DNA of 64,000 nt, taken from positions 1 to 64,000 of the forward strand of contig NZ_JACHCR010000020.1 in NCBI RefSeq assembly GCF_014205845.1. The letters run 5' to 3'. This DNA is from Mucilaginibacter cryoferens. GTDB taxonomy: Bacteria; Bacteroidota; Bacteroidia; Sphingobacteriales; Sphingobacteriaceae. Below are positions 27,884 to 38,654 of the stretch, in pieces (position 1 is the stretch's first letter; the number at the start of each line of letters is the position of its first letter). The notes beneath the pieces are model-generated. The model saw nothing but the letters and a program-made list of their open reading frames with translations. It made no database searches and was not told the DNA's origin. Position numbers and translations under genes: made by a program.

Positions 27884-28870
27884 ATGCGAATAGTTACACT
27901 TGAAGAACATATTTCTTTTCCAGAAATGGCAGGCAAAATACCCAAAGAAGCTTTGGGCGGTTTTGGGCAATCAGAAGCTATGCAGCGGATAGTTCCAAAA
28001 CTGGCCGATATTACCGGAGAGCGTTTAAAATCAATGGATGTTAATGGTATAACAATGCAAGTGCTCTCTGTAGATAGTTCGGGCGCTAATCTCTTAAGCG
28101 CAGACAAAGGCCCCGCTTTTGCAATGCAGTATAATGACCTGATAGCCGAAAAAATTGCGGGTTTTGAGAACCGGTTTACGGCCTTTGCCCATCTGCCGAT
28201 GACGGCTCCACTTGCCGCGGCAGATGAATTAGAACGAGCAGTAAAAGAATACCGGTTTCGTGGTGCCATGATTCGGGGGTTGACAGGGGATAAGTTTTTA
28301 GATCAGCCCGAATTTGCACCGATATTTGAACGCGCCGAAAAACTGGACGTTCCAATTTATCTCCACCCGGGTCTGCCGCCAAAAGGAATAGCCGATATTT
28401 ATTATAGCGGCCTACCTAATTACTCGGGTATGGCAGAAGCTTTAGCCTGTTACGGCTGGGGATGGCACTCAGAAACGGCGCTGCATGTTTTACGGCTACT
28501 CTTTTCAGGCGTTTTCGATATGTATCCTAAACTAAAATTAATTATTGGGCATATGGGAGAAATGCTGCCGATGATGATGGCGAGGTCTGAGAAAGCATTT
28601 AAACCAGGAAACGGAGGTGCAAACCAACGTACGCTAACCGATACTTTCCATAGGCAGGTGCATATTACAACCAGTGGCTTTTTTACTCAGCCTCCCTTAA
28701 AAATTGCTTTAGATACCTTTGGCATTGACAATGTTATGTTTTCTGTTGATTATCCCTTTAGTACAAACGAAATGGGTATTGAGTTTTTAAACGCGATTGA
28801 ACTTCCTGATGAACAAATAGCAAAGATTGCTCATGGCAATGCAGACAAACTACTGAACTTAAAGATATAA
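27884..28870 (+). CDS. amidohydrolase-2 family metal-dependent hydrolase or decarboxylase
   Basis: A 328-residue TIM-barrel protein of the amidohydrolase-2 family, which includes ACMSD and gamma-resorcylate decarboxylase. It starts MRIVTLEEH, where the family usually has the first metal ligands (here E-x-H or E-E-H), continues with VPIYLHPGLPP (His ligand), LIIGHMGEMLP (His ligand), and ends with MFSVDYPFST (Asp). There is no signal peptide, so it is cytoplasmic. The AraC regulator follows 16 bp later on the same strand. An aromatic-acid decarboxylase or lactonase-type role is possible; the substrate cannot be read from the sequence. Confidence 0.88.
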   Translation: MRIVTLEEHISFPEMAGKIPKEALGGFGQSEAMQRIVPKLADITGERLKSMDVNGITMQVLSVDSSGANLLSADKGPAFAMQYNDLIAEKIAGFENRFTAFAHLPMTAPLAAADELERAVKEYRFRGAMIRGLTGDKFLDQPEFAPIFERAEKLDVPIYLHPGLPPKGIADIYYSGLPNYSGMAEALACYGWGWHSETALHVLRLLFSGVFDMYPKLKLIIGHMGEMLPMMMARSEKAFKPGNGGANQRTLTDTFHRQVHITTSGFFTQPPLKIALDTFGIDNVMFSVDYPFSTNEMGIEFLNAIELPDEQIAKIAHGNADKLLNLKI

Positions 28871-28886
28871 CGGTATTTTTGTAGTG

Positions 28887-29759
28887 ATGAAAAGCATTCG
28901 GATAGATCAGTTGCAAAATAAGACGAATGCAGGTTTACAGATTAAAGTTTTTAAACCCGACGATAAGCACCAAAAGATAGCGGAAAATTCTGATGTACAC
29001 CGGGATGATCATTATATTTTTTTTCTGCTTACAGACGGTTCAGGAACTTTAAAGGTAGACTTGCAGGACATCATTATTACTGCCGGTCAGCTTTACTACA
29101 TATTACCGTCACAAATTCATTGCCTTATAAAACCAGACCGTGCTAAAGGATGGTTTCTCGCAGTAGACACATCATTAATTTCTGCTGATTTTAGCGATGT
29201 TTTTGAGCACCGACAAAACTTACAACTGCCGTGTACACTAACAGATTACGAACTAAAGCAGTATTCAAACCTACTAAACCTTTTGCTTAATGAATTTACC
29301 GAAAGGCAAAATGATAAATATTACCTGTCCATTATACATACCCTTGTCCAATCGTTTTTAGGGATGGCGGCCAGTACCTATAATTATGTAGTAACTGCAC
29401 AAAATAAACATACACGATCTGCCGAACTTGCCCGTCAATTTAAAAAATTGCTTGCAGCCAATATCCATACCATAAAAAGCCCGTCATTGTATGCCTCAAA
29501 ACTTAATGTTTCGTGTGGTTATTTAAATGAGGCTATAAAAAAAGTTACAGGCTCAACGGTGAGTTACTGGATACAACAGGAAATATTTAGCGAAGCTAAG
29601 CGCCTGCTATATCATAGCGATGTTGATGTAAAGCAAATTGCTTATGAATTGGGATATACGGATTATGCTTACTTCAGCCGCTATTTTCGCAAGGTATCCG
29701 GACTATCCCCTTCAGAATTTAGAATAATCAGCCGAAAACAAATTCTCCCTCAATTATAG
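28887..29759 (+). CDS. AraC-family transcriptional regulator
   Basis: A 290-residue regulator. The N-terminal half is a cupin-like ligand domain (YIFFLLTDGSGTLKVDLQD, AGQLYYILPSQIH). The C-terminal HTH_18 pair occupies about 190-285, with SLYASKLNVSCGYLNEAIKK and the signature DVKQIAYELGYTDYAYFSRY. A GTG lies one codon upstream; the ATG is used. It is 16 bp downstream of the amidohydrolase gene and probably regulates it or an adjacent catabolic step. Confidence 0.92.
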   Translation: MKSIRIDQLQNKTNAGLQIKVFKPDDKHQKIAENSDVHRDDHYIFFLLTDGSGTLKVDLQDIIITAGQLYYILPSQIHCLIKPDRAKGWFLAVDTSLISADFSDVFEHRQNLQLPCTLTDYELKQYSNLLNLLLNEFTERQNDKYYLSIIHTLVQSFLGMAASTYNYVVTAQNKHTRSAELARQFKKLLAANIHTIKSPSLYASKLNVSCGYLNEAIKKVTGSTVSYWIQQEIFSEAKRLLYHSDVDVKQIAYELGYTDYAYFSRYFRKVSGLSPSEFRIISRKQILPQL

Positions 29760-29921
29760 CACCGCATAAAAGATAATTTTCTTAATAAGTTATAATATTG
29801 AAAATTGCCTATTTCAATCGGTTCCTTTACAAAACAGTTCAAGCATCATTCATTATAACTACGCCATTTACAACACATGGCATCCCCATTAATCTACCGG
29901 AGCTTTAACCCATGCCCGTGT

Positions 29922-30731
29922 TTACCAGCCTTTAATCGCCCCGCCTTTAAACGCAACTTCGGCAGCCTGCGCCACCTCCGGCGATTGGTAAGCTTTTACA
30001 AACCGGGCAACATTGTCCTGATTTTTATTGTCATCCCTTGATACGATGATGTTTACATAAGGTGATTTTTCATCTTCAATAAACAAACCATCGCGTTTGG
30101 CAACCAGGCCGGCCGGCCCGGCAAAGGTGTTGTTGATTATGGCGATGGTTACGTTCTGATCATCCAGCGAACGCGGCAATTGGGGCGCCTCAAGCTCCAA
30201 TATTTTTAGGTTCTTCGGATTACTTACAATATCATTTAGCGTAGGCAATAAACCTACACCATCCTTTAACTTTACCAGGCCGGCCTTTTGTAAAAGCAAC
30301 AGCGAACGGCCGCTGTTTGTAGGATCGTTTGGAATGATGATTGTGCTGCCATCTTTTAGCTGATCGATACTTTTAATTTTATGTGAGTATCCTGCTAAAG
30401 GGAAAACAAACGTATTACCGAGAATAGCGAATTTGTATCCCCGCTGCTTAGCCTGTACATCGAGGTAAGGTTTGTTCTGAAAAACGTTCAGATCAATATC
30501 TCCCTGGCTTAAAGCCGCGTTCGGCATTACATAGTCACTAAATTGAACCAGTTCTACATCGAGGTTATATTTTTCTTTGGCAACTTTTTGAGCGGCCTCC
30601 GCTACTTTATATTCCGGGCCCGATTCTACCCCTACCTTAATTTGGTTGCTATTATTCGTTTTTGGCTTTCTGCCGCAGGCAGCCAGGCTTACAGACAGTA
30701 TAACAATGCTGCTTAACGTTTTTATGTTCAT
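29922..30731 (-). CDS. metQ: methionine ABC transporter substrate-binding lipoprotein MetQ
   Basis: A 269-residue NlpA-family lipoprotein with lipobox SLAAC (lipidated Cys19). Family motifs include VGVESGPEYKVAEAA, FSDYVMPNAALSQGDIDLNV, FQNKPYL, and IIIPNDPTNSGRSLLLLQ. It binds D- or L-methionine in the periplasm and delivers it to MetI. It is the third gene of metN-metI-metQ, 11 bp after metI. Confidence 0.95.
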   Translation of the reverse strand: MNIKTLSSIVILSVSLAACGRKPKTNNSNQIKVGVESGPEYKVAEAAQKVAKEKYNLDVELVQFSDYVMPNAALSQGDIDLNVFQNKPYLDVQAKQRGYKFAILGNTFVFPLAGYSHKIKSIDQLKDGSTIIIPNDPTNSGRSLLLLQKAGLVKLKDGVGLLPTLNDIVSNPKNLKILELEAPQLPRSLDDQNVTIAIINNTFAGPAGLVAKRDGLFIEDEKSPYVNIIVSRDDNKNQDNVARFVKAYQSPEVAQAAEVAFKGGAIKGW

Positions 30732-30742
30732 GTTTTAAATTA

Positions 30743-31399
30743 TTATTTACGATGGTCCACCTTTTTTGCGATGAACTCACCAGAGATCTGGATAAGAAAT
30801 ACCAGCGCCACCAGCAAAACCAATACCGTGTTCATTACCACTATATCATACCCAACGTAGCCATACTGGTAACCAATTTGCCCTAATCCGCCGGCACCTA
30901 CTGCACCCCCCATGGCCGAATAACCTACAAGGGTTATCAGCGTAATTGATGCGGCACCAATGATAGACGGCAGCGCTTCCGGTAACAACACTTTCATTAC
31001 AATTTGAAATGGCCTTGCTCCCATCGCCCGTGCTGCTTCTATTAATCCGTTAGGAATCTCTATCAGGCTGTTTTCAACCATCCTGGCTATAAAAGGCGCA
31101 GCGCCAATACTCAATGGGACCAATGCAGCCTGCACACCAATTGATGTACCAACCAACGCCCTTGTAAATGGAATCATCCACACAATAAGTATGATGAATG
31201 GAATTGCCCGGAATATATTAACAAGAACAGAAACCGTACTGTTTAACAATCGATTTTCGGAAACCTGTCCTTTGCGTGTCATAAACAGCAGTACACCTGT
31301 AGGCAAGCCAATTACAAATCCAAAAAAACCGGATACAAAGGTCATCACTATCGTTTCAAGCAAACCTCTTAAAATCATCCATACCATCGGTTCAGACAT
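30743..31399 (-). CDS. metI: methionine ABC transporter permease MetI
   Basis: A 218-residue inner-membrane permease with five hydrophobic segments. The family start [21 protein letters not shown] and the EAA-type loop [24 protein letters not shown] are clear. A TTG exists seven codons upstream, but the ATG at 31399 is used; it overlaps the end of metN by 8 bp, implying translational coupling. Confidence 0.95.
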   Translation of the reverse strand: MSEPMVWMILRGLLETIVMTFVSGFFGFVIGLPTGVLLFMTRKGQVSENRLLNSTVSVLVNIFRAIPFIILIVWMIPFTRALVGTSIGVQAALVPLSIGAAPFIARMVENSLIEIPNGLIEAARAMGARPFQIVMKVLLPEALPSIIGAASITLITLVGYSAMGGAVGAGGLGQIGYQYGYVGYDIVVMNTVLVLLVALVFLIQISGEFIAKKVDHRK

Positions 31400-32423
31400 A
31401 GCCCAATACCTCCACTTCAATATGTTTGCTTTTATAATATGCCAGCGATTTTTCTGTATTCCCGGGCGTACCCGTTATTTCAATCAACATAATTCCATAT
31501 TTAACATCGCCAGTGTAATCCATTTGCGCACTGATGATGTTATTATCAACTTCAAAAAGCCTGCTCACTTCAGATAAAATTGTGGCCTCGGCAGAACGCC
31601 CGGTAAATTCGAGCTTTACCACCGGATGGTTTTTGCCCGATGGTAAAGCTGTTAAACGCTCTTCGTACTCAACCGGCAATGCCGCGTGGAGCGATGATGC
31701 AATAAACTGCTTTGCCAGCGAGGTTTCGGGATATGAAAATACCTCACTAACCGATCCGCGTTCAATCAGCTTTCCATCACTGATCACTGCAACCTCAGTA
31801 CAAATGGCTTTAACAACATTCATTTCGTGGGTGATCAGTAAAATGGTGATATTAAAACGCTGGTTGATATCTTTTAGCAAAGCAAGGATCGACCTTGTTG
31901 TAGCTGGGTCCAACGCGCTTGTAGCTTCATCGCATAAAAGCACTTTGGGGTTACTGGCCAGCGTTCTGGCAATAGCTACCCTTTGTTTTTGCCCTCCCGA
32001 TAAATTTGCAGGATACTCGTTTGCTTTTTCTTCCAATCCAACCAATTTCAACAACTCATTTACACGATCATTAATAACCGACTTGGGTGTGCTATCCAAT
32101 TCGAGCGGAAAAGCTATATTTTCAAAAACTGTTCGCGATGACAATAAGTTAAAATGCTGGAAGATCATGCCGATATGTCGCCGTGCCTTCGCCAGTTCAG
32201 ATGAAGAAAGCCGGGTTAAATTTTGCCCGTTAACAATCACTTCGCCCCTTGTTGGCTTTTCTAATAAATTAACGCAACGGATCAGCGTGCTCTTACCCGC
32301 CCCAGAGGCCCCTATAACACCAAGAATACTGCCTTGCGGCACAACCAGAGATACATTTGAAAGGGCGGTTACCTGGCTGTTTTTTTTCTTAAATGTTTTG
32401 GTAACATTTTTTAGCTCTATCAT
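31392..32423 (-). CDS. metN: methionine ABC transporter ATP-binding protein MetN
   Basis: A 343-residue ATPase. Walker A is GASGAGKST, the signature is LSGGQKQR, Walker B is [13 protein letters not shown], and the switch His is in [12 protein letters not shown]-terminal NIL (ACT-like) domain (about 265-343) provides methionine feedback inhibition in this family. The ATG at 32423 is used; a TTG lies three codons upstream. It begins the metNIQ operon, 81 bp downstream of the thioredoxin-like gene. No SAM riboswitch is visible in that gap. Confidence 0.95.
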   Translation of the reverse strand: MIELKNVTKTFKKKNSQVTALSNVSLVVPQGSILGVIGASGAGKSTLIRCVNLLEKPTRGEVIVNGQNLTRLSSSELAKARRHIGMIFQHFNLLSSRTVFENIAFPLELDSTPKSVINDRVNELLKLVGLEEKANEYPANLSGGQKQRVAIARTLASNPKVLLCDEATSALDPATTRSILALLKDINQRFNITILLITHEMNVVKAICTEVAVISDGKLIERGSVSEVFSYPETSLAKQFIASSLHAALPVEYEERLTALPSGKNHPVVKLEFTGRSAEATILSEVSRLFEVDNNIISAQMDYTGDVKYGIMLIEITGTPGNTEKSLAYYKSKHIEVEVLGYV

Positions 32424-32504
32424 TTGCAGCAAAGGTATTCTATAACCCCTATAGATTAAATTAGTTATTACAAAACTTACACTCAGATTAGTTAGACTAA
32501 TAGA

Positions 32505-33728
32505 TTAGATGGTTTCTTTTTTGAGTAACTGATCCACCTCCTCGTTAAATTCTTTGATAAACTGCGTGTTATACTCGCCTGTGGCCGGCCCGGTAAAACC
32601 GGTATAGATTTTATCCACATTGCCTTTTTTATCGATGAACAGAATAGTAGGGAAAGACAGGAAAGTATTCAATGCCGGAAAAGATTCTGCTACCGCTTTT
32701 TTGTCGGCCAAACCACCAAATAGTTCGGTATAGGTTACACCGAAACGCTTTTTAAAATTCTCCATAGCGTTTTTCACATAGGCGGGGTCGGCTTTACGCT
32801 CAAACTGTACACCAACAATCTCTACGCCACGGTTCTTATTCTTCTGATACCAGGGGGCAACAAACGCGGCCTCATCCATACAGTTGGGGCACCAAGTACC
32901 ACCAATGGTGAGGATCACCACTTTATTTTTGAACTTGTCATCTTTCAGGGAAACCTGCCTGCCGTCGGCATCAGGTAAAGAGAAATCAAAGGTTTTATAG
33001 CCTTCTTTTAAATATGTTAGCTTATATGGGTCAGGTAAAGCGGCTTCCGCGTTTTTAGTGGCAGTAAAGGCACCGCCGTTCGCGGTCCCGATAATTTGTC
33101 CCTGCTCATCAAATGTGCCGGTATAGTAAGCTGCTCCACTCCCGATAAAAGAGGACAGATAAAATTGATGCCCCTGCACCACACCTTCAAGATAACGCGA
33201 ATCACCGGTAATGCTCAAAAAGGTTGCGGTTAATTTGCTACCCTGCTGTTTAAAAAGCCCTACTTTTTTTTCATCTGTCCCGTTGCGGCCTTTAAAAACC
33301 ACATCGTACTTGCCCGAAAGGTCTGCGGCGGGTTTTTCACCATTATCGGCAAAGCGATAGGTTTCGCCAAAAGTGGCTTCTACCGGGGTTATATGGCCCG
33401 ATTTATCTTTTTTACGCAACACACCACTTAGCTTTTTATCGTTAACCTGCAATGCCAGTTCATTATCGAACTGGTCAAAGGCAACAAAAAGCGAATCGCC
33501 TTTAGTGGTTATCCCACTGGCTACAAAGCGTTCGGGTCCATTTACCAGGTATAATTTAGCCGTTGCAGCTGTTTTGCCTTTCACTTCAAAATTAAAAGGC
33601 ACTTCGGTACCATTGGCCTGGTGGAATACACCACGCCAGGGGCCTTCGGCGATAAACGATTGTGCGCTTGCGGCGGTTACACCAACAGCGAGCGTAAAAA
33701 ACAAGAACGATGTTAATCTTTTTTTCAT
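32505..33728 (-). CDS. exported TlpA/AhpC-type thioredoxin-fold protein
   Basis: A 407-residue protein with a signal peptide (about 1-22, ends ASAQ). The first 240 residues form a beta-rich domain of lipocalin-like repeats (about 25-120 and 135-230). The C-terminal redoxin domain has GGTWCPNCMDEAAF with Cys280 and Cys283 (CPNC), and FPTILFIDKKGNV with the cis-Pro. It is a periplasmic disulfide oxidoreductase or peroxiredoxin-like protein, a combination common in Bacteroidota. The partner is unknown. Confidence 0.88.
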   Translation of the reverse strand: MKKRLTSFLFFTLAVGVTAASAQSFIAEGPWRGVFHQANGTEVPFNFEVKGKTAATAKLYLVNGPERFVASGITTKGDSLFVAFDQFDNELALQVNDKKLSGVLRKKDKSGHITPVEATFGETYRFADNGEKPAADLSGKYDVVFKGRNGTDEKKVGLFKQQGSKLTATFLSITGDSRYLEGVVQGHQFYLSSFIGSGAAYYTGTFDEQGQIIGTANGGAFTATKNAEAALPDPYKLTYLKEGYKTFDFSLPDADGRQVSLKDDKFKNKVVILTIGGTWCPNCMDEAAFVAPWYQKNKNRGVEIVGVQFERKADPAYVKNAMENFKKRFGVTYTELFGGLADKKAVAESFPALNTFLSFPTILFIDKKGNVDKIYTGFTGPATGEYNTQFIKEFNEEVDQLLKKETI

Positions 33729-33905
33729 GGGAGTTTTAATTAATTCAAGGGTAAATGTTCACCGTTTCGCTTTTATCATCTTATTTAATGTATGCCGGAA
33801 AGGTGCAGGCAGCTGTATTTTCTTACTGCTCTGCCGATAACGTTAGAGCCTGTGTAAATTTGATTTATTGATGCTTTTATAGTTCTAATGAGGCATATAT
33901 TCAAG

Positions 33906-34468
33906 CGTCATTGAGGAACGAAGCAATCTCTACACAGACAGGTCGGATATCCAAATCTGCTCTGTGCAGCATAGAGATTGCTTCGTTCTTTATAATGACA
34001 CGATTGTAAATAGTTGATTATCAGTATATATTTCTCACACGCAACACTCTCGCTATCGTCATTGCGAGGTACGAAGCAATCCCCAACTTACAGAGTTGCT
34101 GTGCAAATCCGCTCTGTAAATTGGGGATTGCTTCGTCGTACCTCCTTATAATGACATACTTTTAAAGTATTGATTATCAGTATGTATTTTTTAAAAACAA
34201 ACCCCTCACCGCCGTCATTGCGAGGCACGAAGCAATCCCCGACCTACAGAGTCGCTATGCAAATCCGCTCTGTAAATTGGGGATTGCTTCGTCGTACCTC
34301 CTTATAATGACATGGTTGTAAAGTATTGATTTTCAGTATGTATTTTTTAAAAACAAACCCCTCACCGCCGTCATTGCGAGGCACGAAGCAATCCCCGACC
34401 TACAGAGTCGCTATGCAAATCCGCCCTGTAATTTGGGGATTGCTTCGTCGTACCTCCTCGCAAGGACG
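33906..34468. repeat. tandem array of four copies of an about 156-bp unit
   Basis: Copies begin near 33906, 34057, 34213 and 34369, each at CGTCATTG; spacing is 151, 156 and 156 bp. Each unit holds a large imperfect inverted repeat, beginning GAGGCACGAAGCAATCCCC and ending GGGGATTGCTTCGTCGTACC, around an inner stretch with CTACAGAG and CTCTGTAA. The second and third units share a spacer with AACAAACCCCTCACCGC. The first copy is most diverged. Such CGTCATTGCGAGG hairpin units are, from general knowledge, common intergenic repeats in Sphingobacteriaceae. No ORF is credible here. Confidence 0.9.
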
Positions 34469-34470
34469 GC

Positions 34471-34660
34471 CTTTTTTAGATGTCATAACTGTTTTTTCCA
34501 GTTTACCACTGGTGATCACTCGCAATGACAATCTTTTTTTAGGATGTCATCAATGTTTTTTCCAGTCGAGCTGGTTGTCACTCGCAAGGACGGTCTTTTT
34601 TTAAGATGTCTTACTGTTTTTTCCAGTCCTGCTGGTGCTCACTCGCAATGACGATCTGCT
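34471..34660. repeat. tandem array of three about 63-bp units
   Basis: Units start with GATGTC at 34479, 34543 and 34605. Each contains CTGTTTTTTCCAGT (or a close variant), a short variable part, and CACTCGCAATGAC or CACTCGCAAGGAC, followed by a T-rich run. The CTCGCAA-GGAC end resembles the outer edge of the 156-bp units directly before it, so the two arrays may share an origin. Confidence 0.8.
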
Positions 34661-34826
34661 TTTGTATTTTAAACAGCTTCTTATATTTAGCACCTTTTAT
34701 ACACGGAATACAGGTTGCCAATACATCACTTGTTCGTTTTCCCGGTTTTTCCGAATAAGTTTAAAGAACGTTTCGGGGACAAATATATGTCATATTCTAT
34801 AAAGACTATAGTTTTTGTAGATTTAA

Positions 34827-34857
34827 TTTGCAAAGCTAATTTCTTTTCCTACTTTTG
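34827..34857 (+). promoter_or_regulatory. consensus Bacteroidota promoter for the poly-Cys small ORF
   Basis: TTTG at 34827-34830 and TACTTTTG at 34850-34857 are separated by exactly 19 bp, matching the TTTG-N19-TAnnTTTG consensus. Initiation about six bases past the -7 element falls on the A of the ATG at 34863, predicting a leaderless message. Confidence 0.75.
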
Positions 34858-34862
34858 GTGCC

Positions 34863-34940
34863 ATGAACACAACAGCTATCAAAAACCCGCACCCTGAATC
34901 CCTGACCATACCGGGCCTCTGCGGTTGTTGTTGTTACTGA
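34863..34940 (+). CDS. 25-residue poly-cysteine small ORF (probable leaderless leader peptide)
   Basis: The ORF begins MNTTAIKNPHPESLTIPG and ends LCGCCCY-stop: four Cys near the end, three of them consecutive TGT codons. The ideal promoter predicts transcription starting at its ATG, as in the leaderless poly-Cys small ORFs that act as cysteine-responsive attenuators in mycobacteria. A tRNA-Cys gene lies 344 bp downstream on the same strand. Inverted repeats with a T8 run follow it. No protein-coding gene follows on this strand before the rph-like gene, which is convergent. The peptide has no other known domain, and the sensor role is inference. Confidence 0.65.
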   Translation: MNTTAIKNPHPESLTIPGLCGCCCY

Positions 34941-35032
34941 TCTTTTGTTCAGAACAGTAGTAAATCCTAATTAATTACATGGCGCAGCCGGGGCTATCCT
35001 ACATCAACTGAACAAGCACAATCGTTTTTTTT
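34934..35032 (+). promoter_or_regulatory. alternative hairpins and T8 run after the poly-Cys ORF (attenuator candidate)
   Basis: TTGTTCAG (34945-34952) is complementary to CTGAACAA (35008-35015), and a T8 run occupies 35025-35032. A competing short hairpin can form between TACTG, overlapping the ORF's stop, and CAGTA near 34955. The two overlap, so stalling on the Cys codons could switch between them. The T run is 9 nt from the stem, so classical termination is not certain. Confidence 0.35.
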
Positions 35033-35220
35033 CATAACAGTAAATTTAAGATCATGCTAAAGTACCAATGAGCGTGATGATAGCTTGCCTGTGTCAAATT
35101 AAATGGAAAAATATGCCGATGTGCAATGAAGAGAACACCATTTCTAAATTAATTAACTATTGACTGATCTATAAATTAACCGAAGGATGAACATGAAAGC
35201 AGAACTAAGAATTTAAAAGA

Positions 35221-35244
35221 AAAAACAAGTTAGCGCTTGTTTTT
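35221..35244 (+). terminator. hairpin with T run upstream of tRNA-Cys
   Basis: AAAAACAAG (35221-35229) pairs with CTTGTTTTT (35236-35244) around TTAGCG, giving a hairpin whose end is a T run on both strands. It separates the small ORF from the tRNA by 40 bp, so the tRNA may have its own promoter unless this structure is conditional. Confidence 0.5.
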
Positions 35245-35283
35245 AAGTGATTAAAAGTTTTATACCCGGCTGTGCCGGGTAAT

Positions 35284-35357
35284 GGTCAGGTGGCCGAGCG
35301 GTTAGGCAAGGGTCTGCAAAACCTTCTACAGCGGTTCAAATCCGCTTCTGACCTCCA
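35284..35357 (+). tRNA. tRNA-Cys (anticodon GCA)
   Basis: The acceptor arm GGTCAGG pairs with TCTGACC. The anticodon loop is CTGCAAA with anticodon GCA, the T loop is TTCAAAT, the discriminator is T73 as expected for tRNA-Cys, and CCA is encoded. A perfect 7-bp hairpin (ACCCGGC-TGT-GCCGGGT, 35264-35280) ends 3 bp upstream and may be a processing signal or an operator. A second poly-Cys-related feature lies just upstream, which is unusual company for this tRNA. Confidence 0.95.
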
Positions 35358-35413
35358 CGCATTATGCGTAAAAACTCTTCTCTCAAATTTAGGTTTATAA
35401 TTGGTTAGTAAAC

Positions 35414-35442
35414 GCCCCTGCCCATCAGGGGCTTTACTTTTT
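35414..35442 (+). terminator. terminator after tRNA-Cys
   Basis: GCCCCTG (35414-35420) pairs with CAGGGGC (35426-35432) around CCCAT and is followed by TTTACTTTTTC. It lies 57 bp after the tRNA and faces the convergent rph-like gene, so it may act in both directions. Confidence 0.75.
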
Positions 35443-35527
35443 CTGAATAATTGCAGGTATCTGTGATTCTATTTTCCCTTTACTTGCTTTAGCTTAATTT
35501 CTTTTTAGGCAATATTACCCTCACCAT

Positions 35528-38577
<3,050 letters not shown>

Positions 38578-38611
38578 AAAAAAACGGGATACCACTTTTA
38601 AGTGATACCCC
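38578..38611 (-). terminator. terminator of the ABC permease gene
   Basis: On the minus strand CGGGGTATCAC pairs with GTGGTATCCCG (two G-U pairs) around TTAAAA and is followed by six or more T. It is 44 bp past the permease stop. Confidence 0.8.
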
Positions 38612-38654
38612 GCTTATGATTATTAGGTTGAAAGAAAATACCTGCTTCTACAGC

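Noticed and set aside
32424..32504. SAM riboswitch before metN
   Set aside because: The gap is only 81 bp, and no aptamer-like helices are visible.
33906..34660. CRISPR array
   Set aside because: The units are 156 and 63 bp with internal inverted repeats and similar, not unique, spacers, and there are no cas genes nearby.
35113..35214. Very short ORFs between the poly-Cys ORF and tRNA-Cys
   Set aside because: They are 8-16 codons with several overlapping starts and no conserved features visible.
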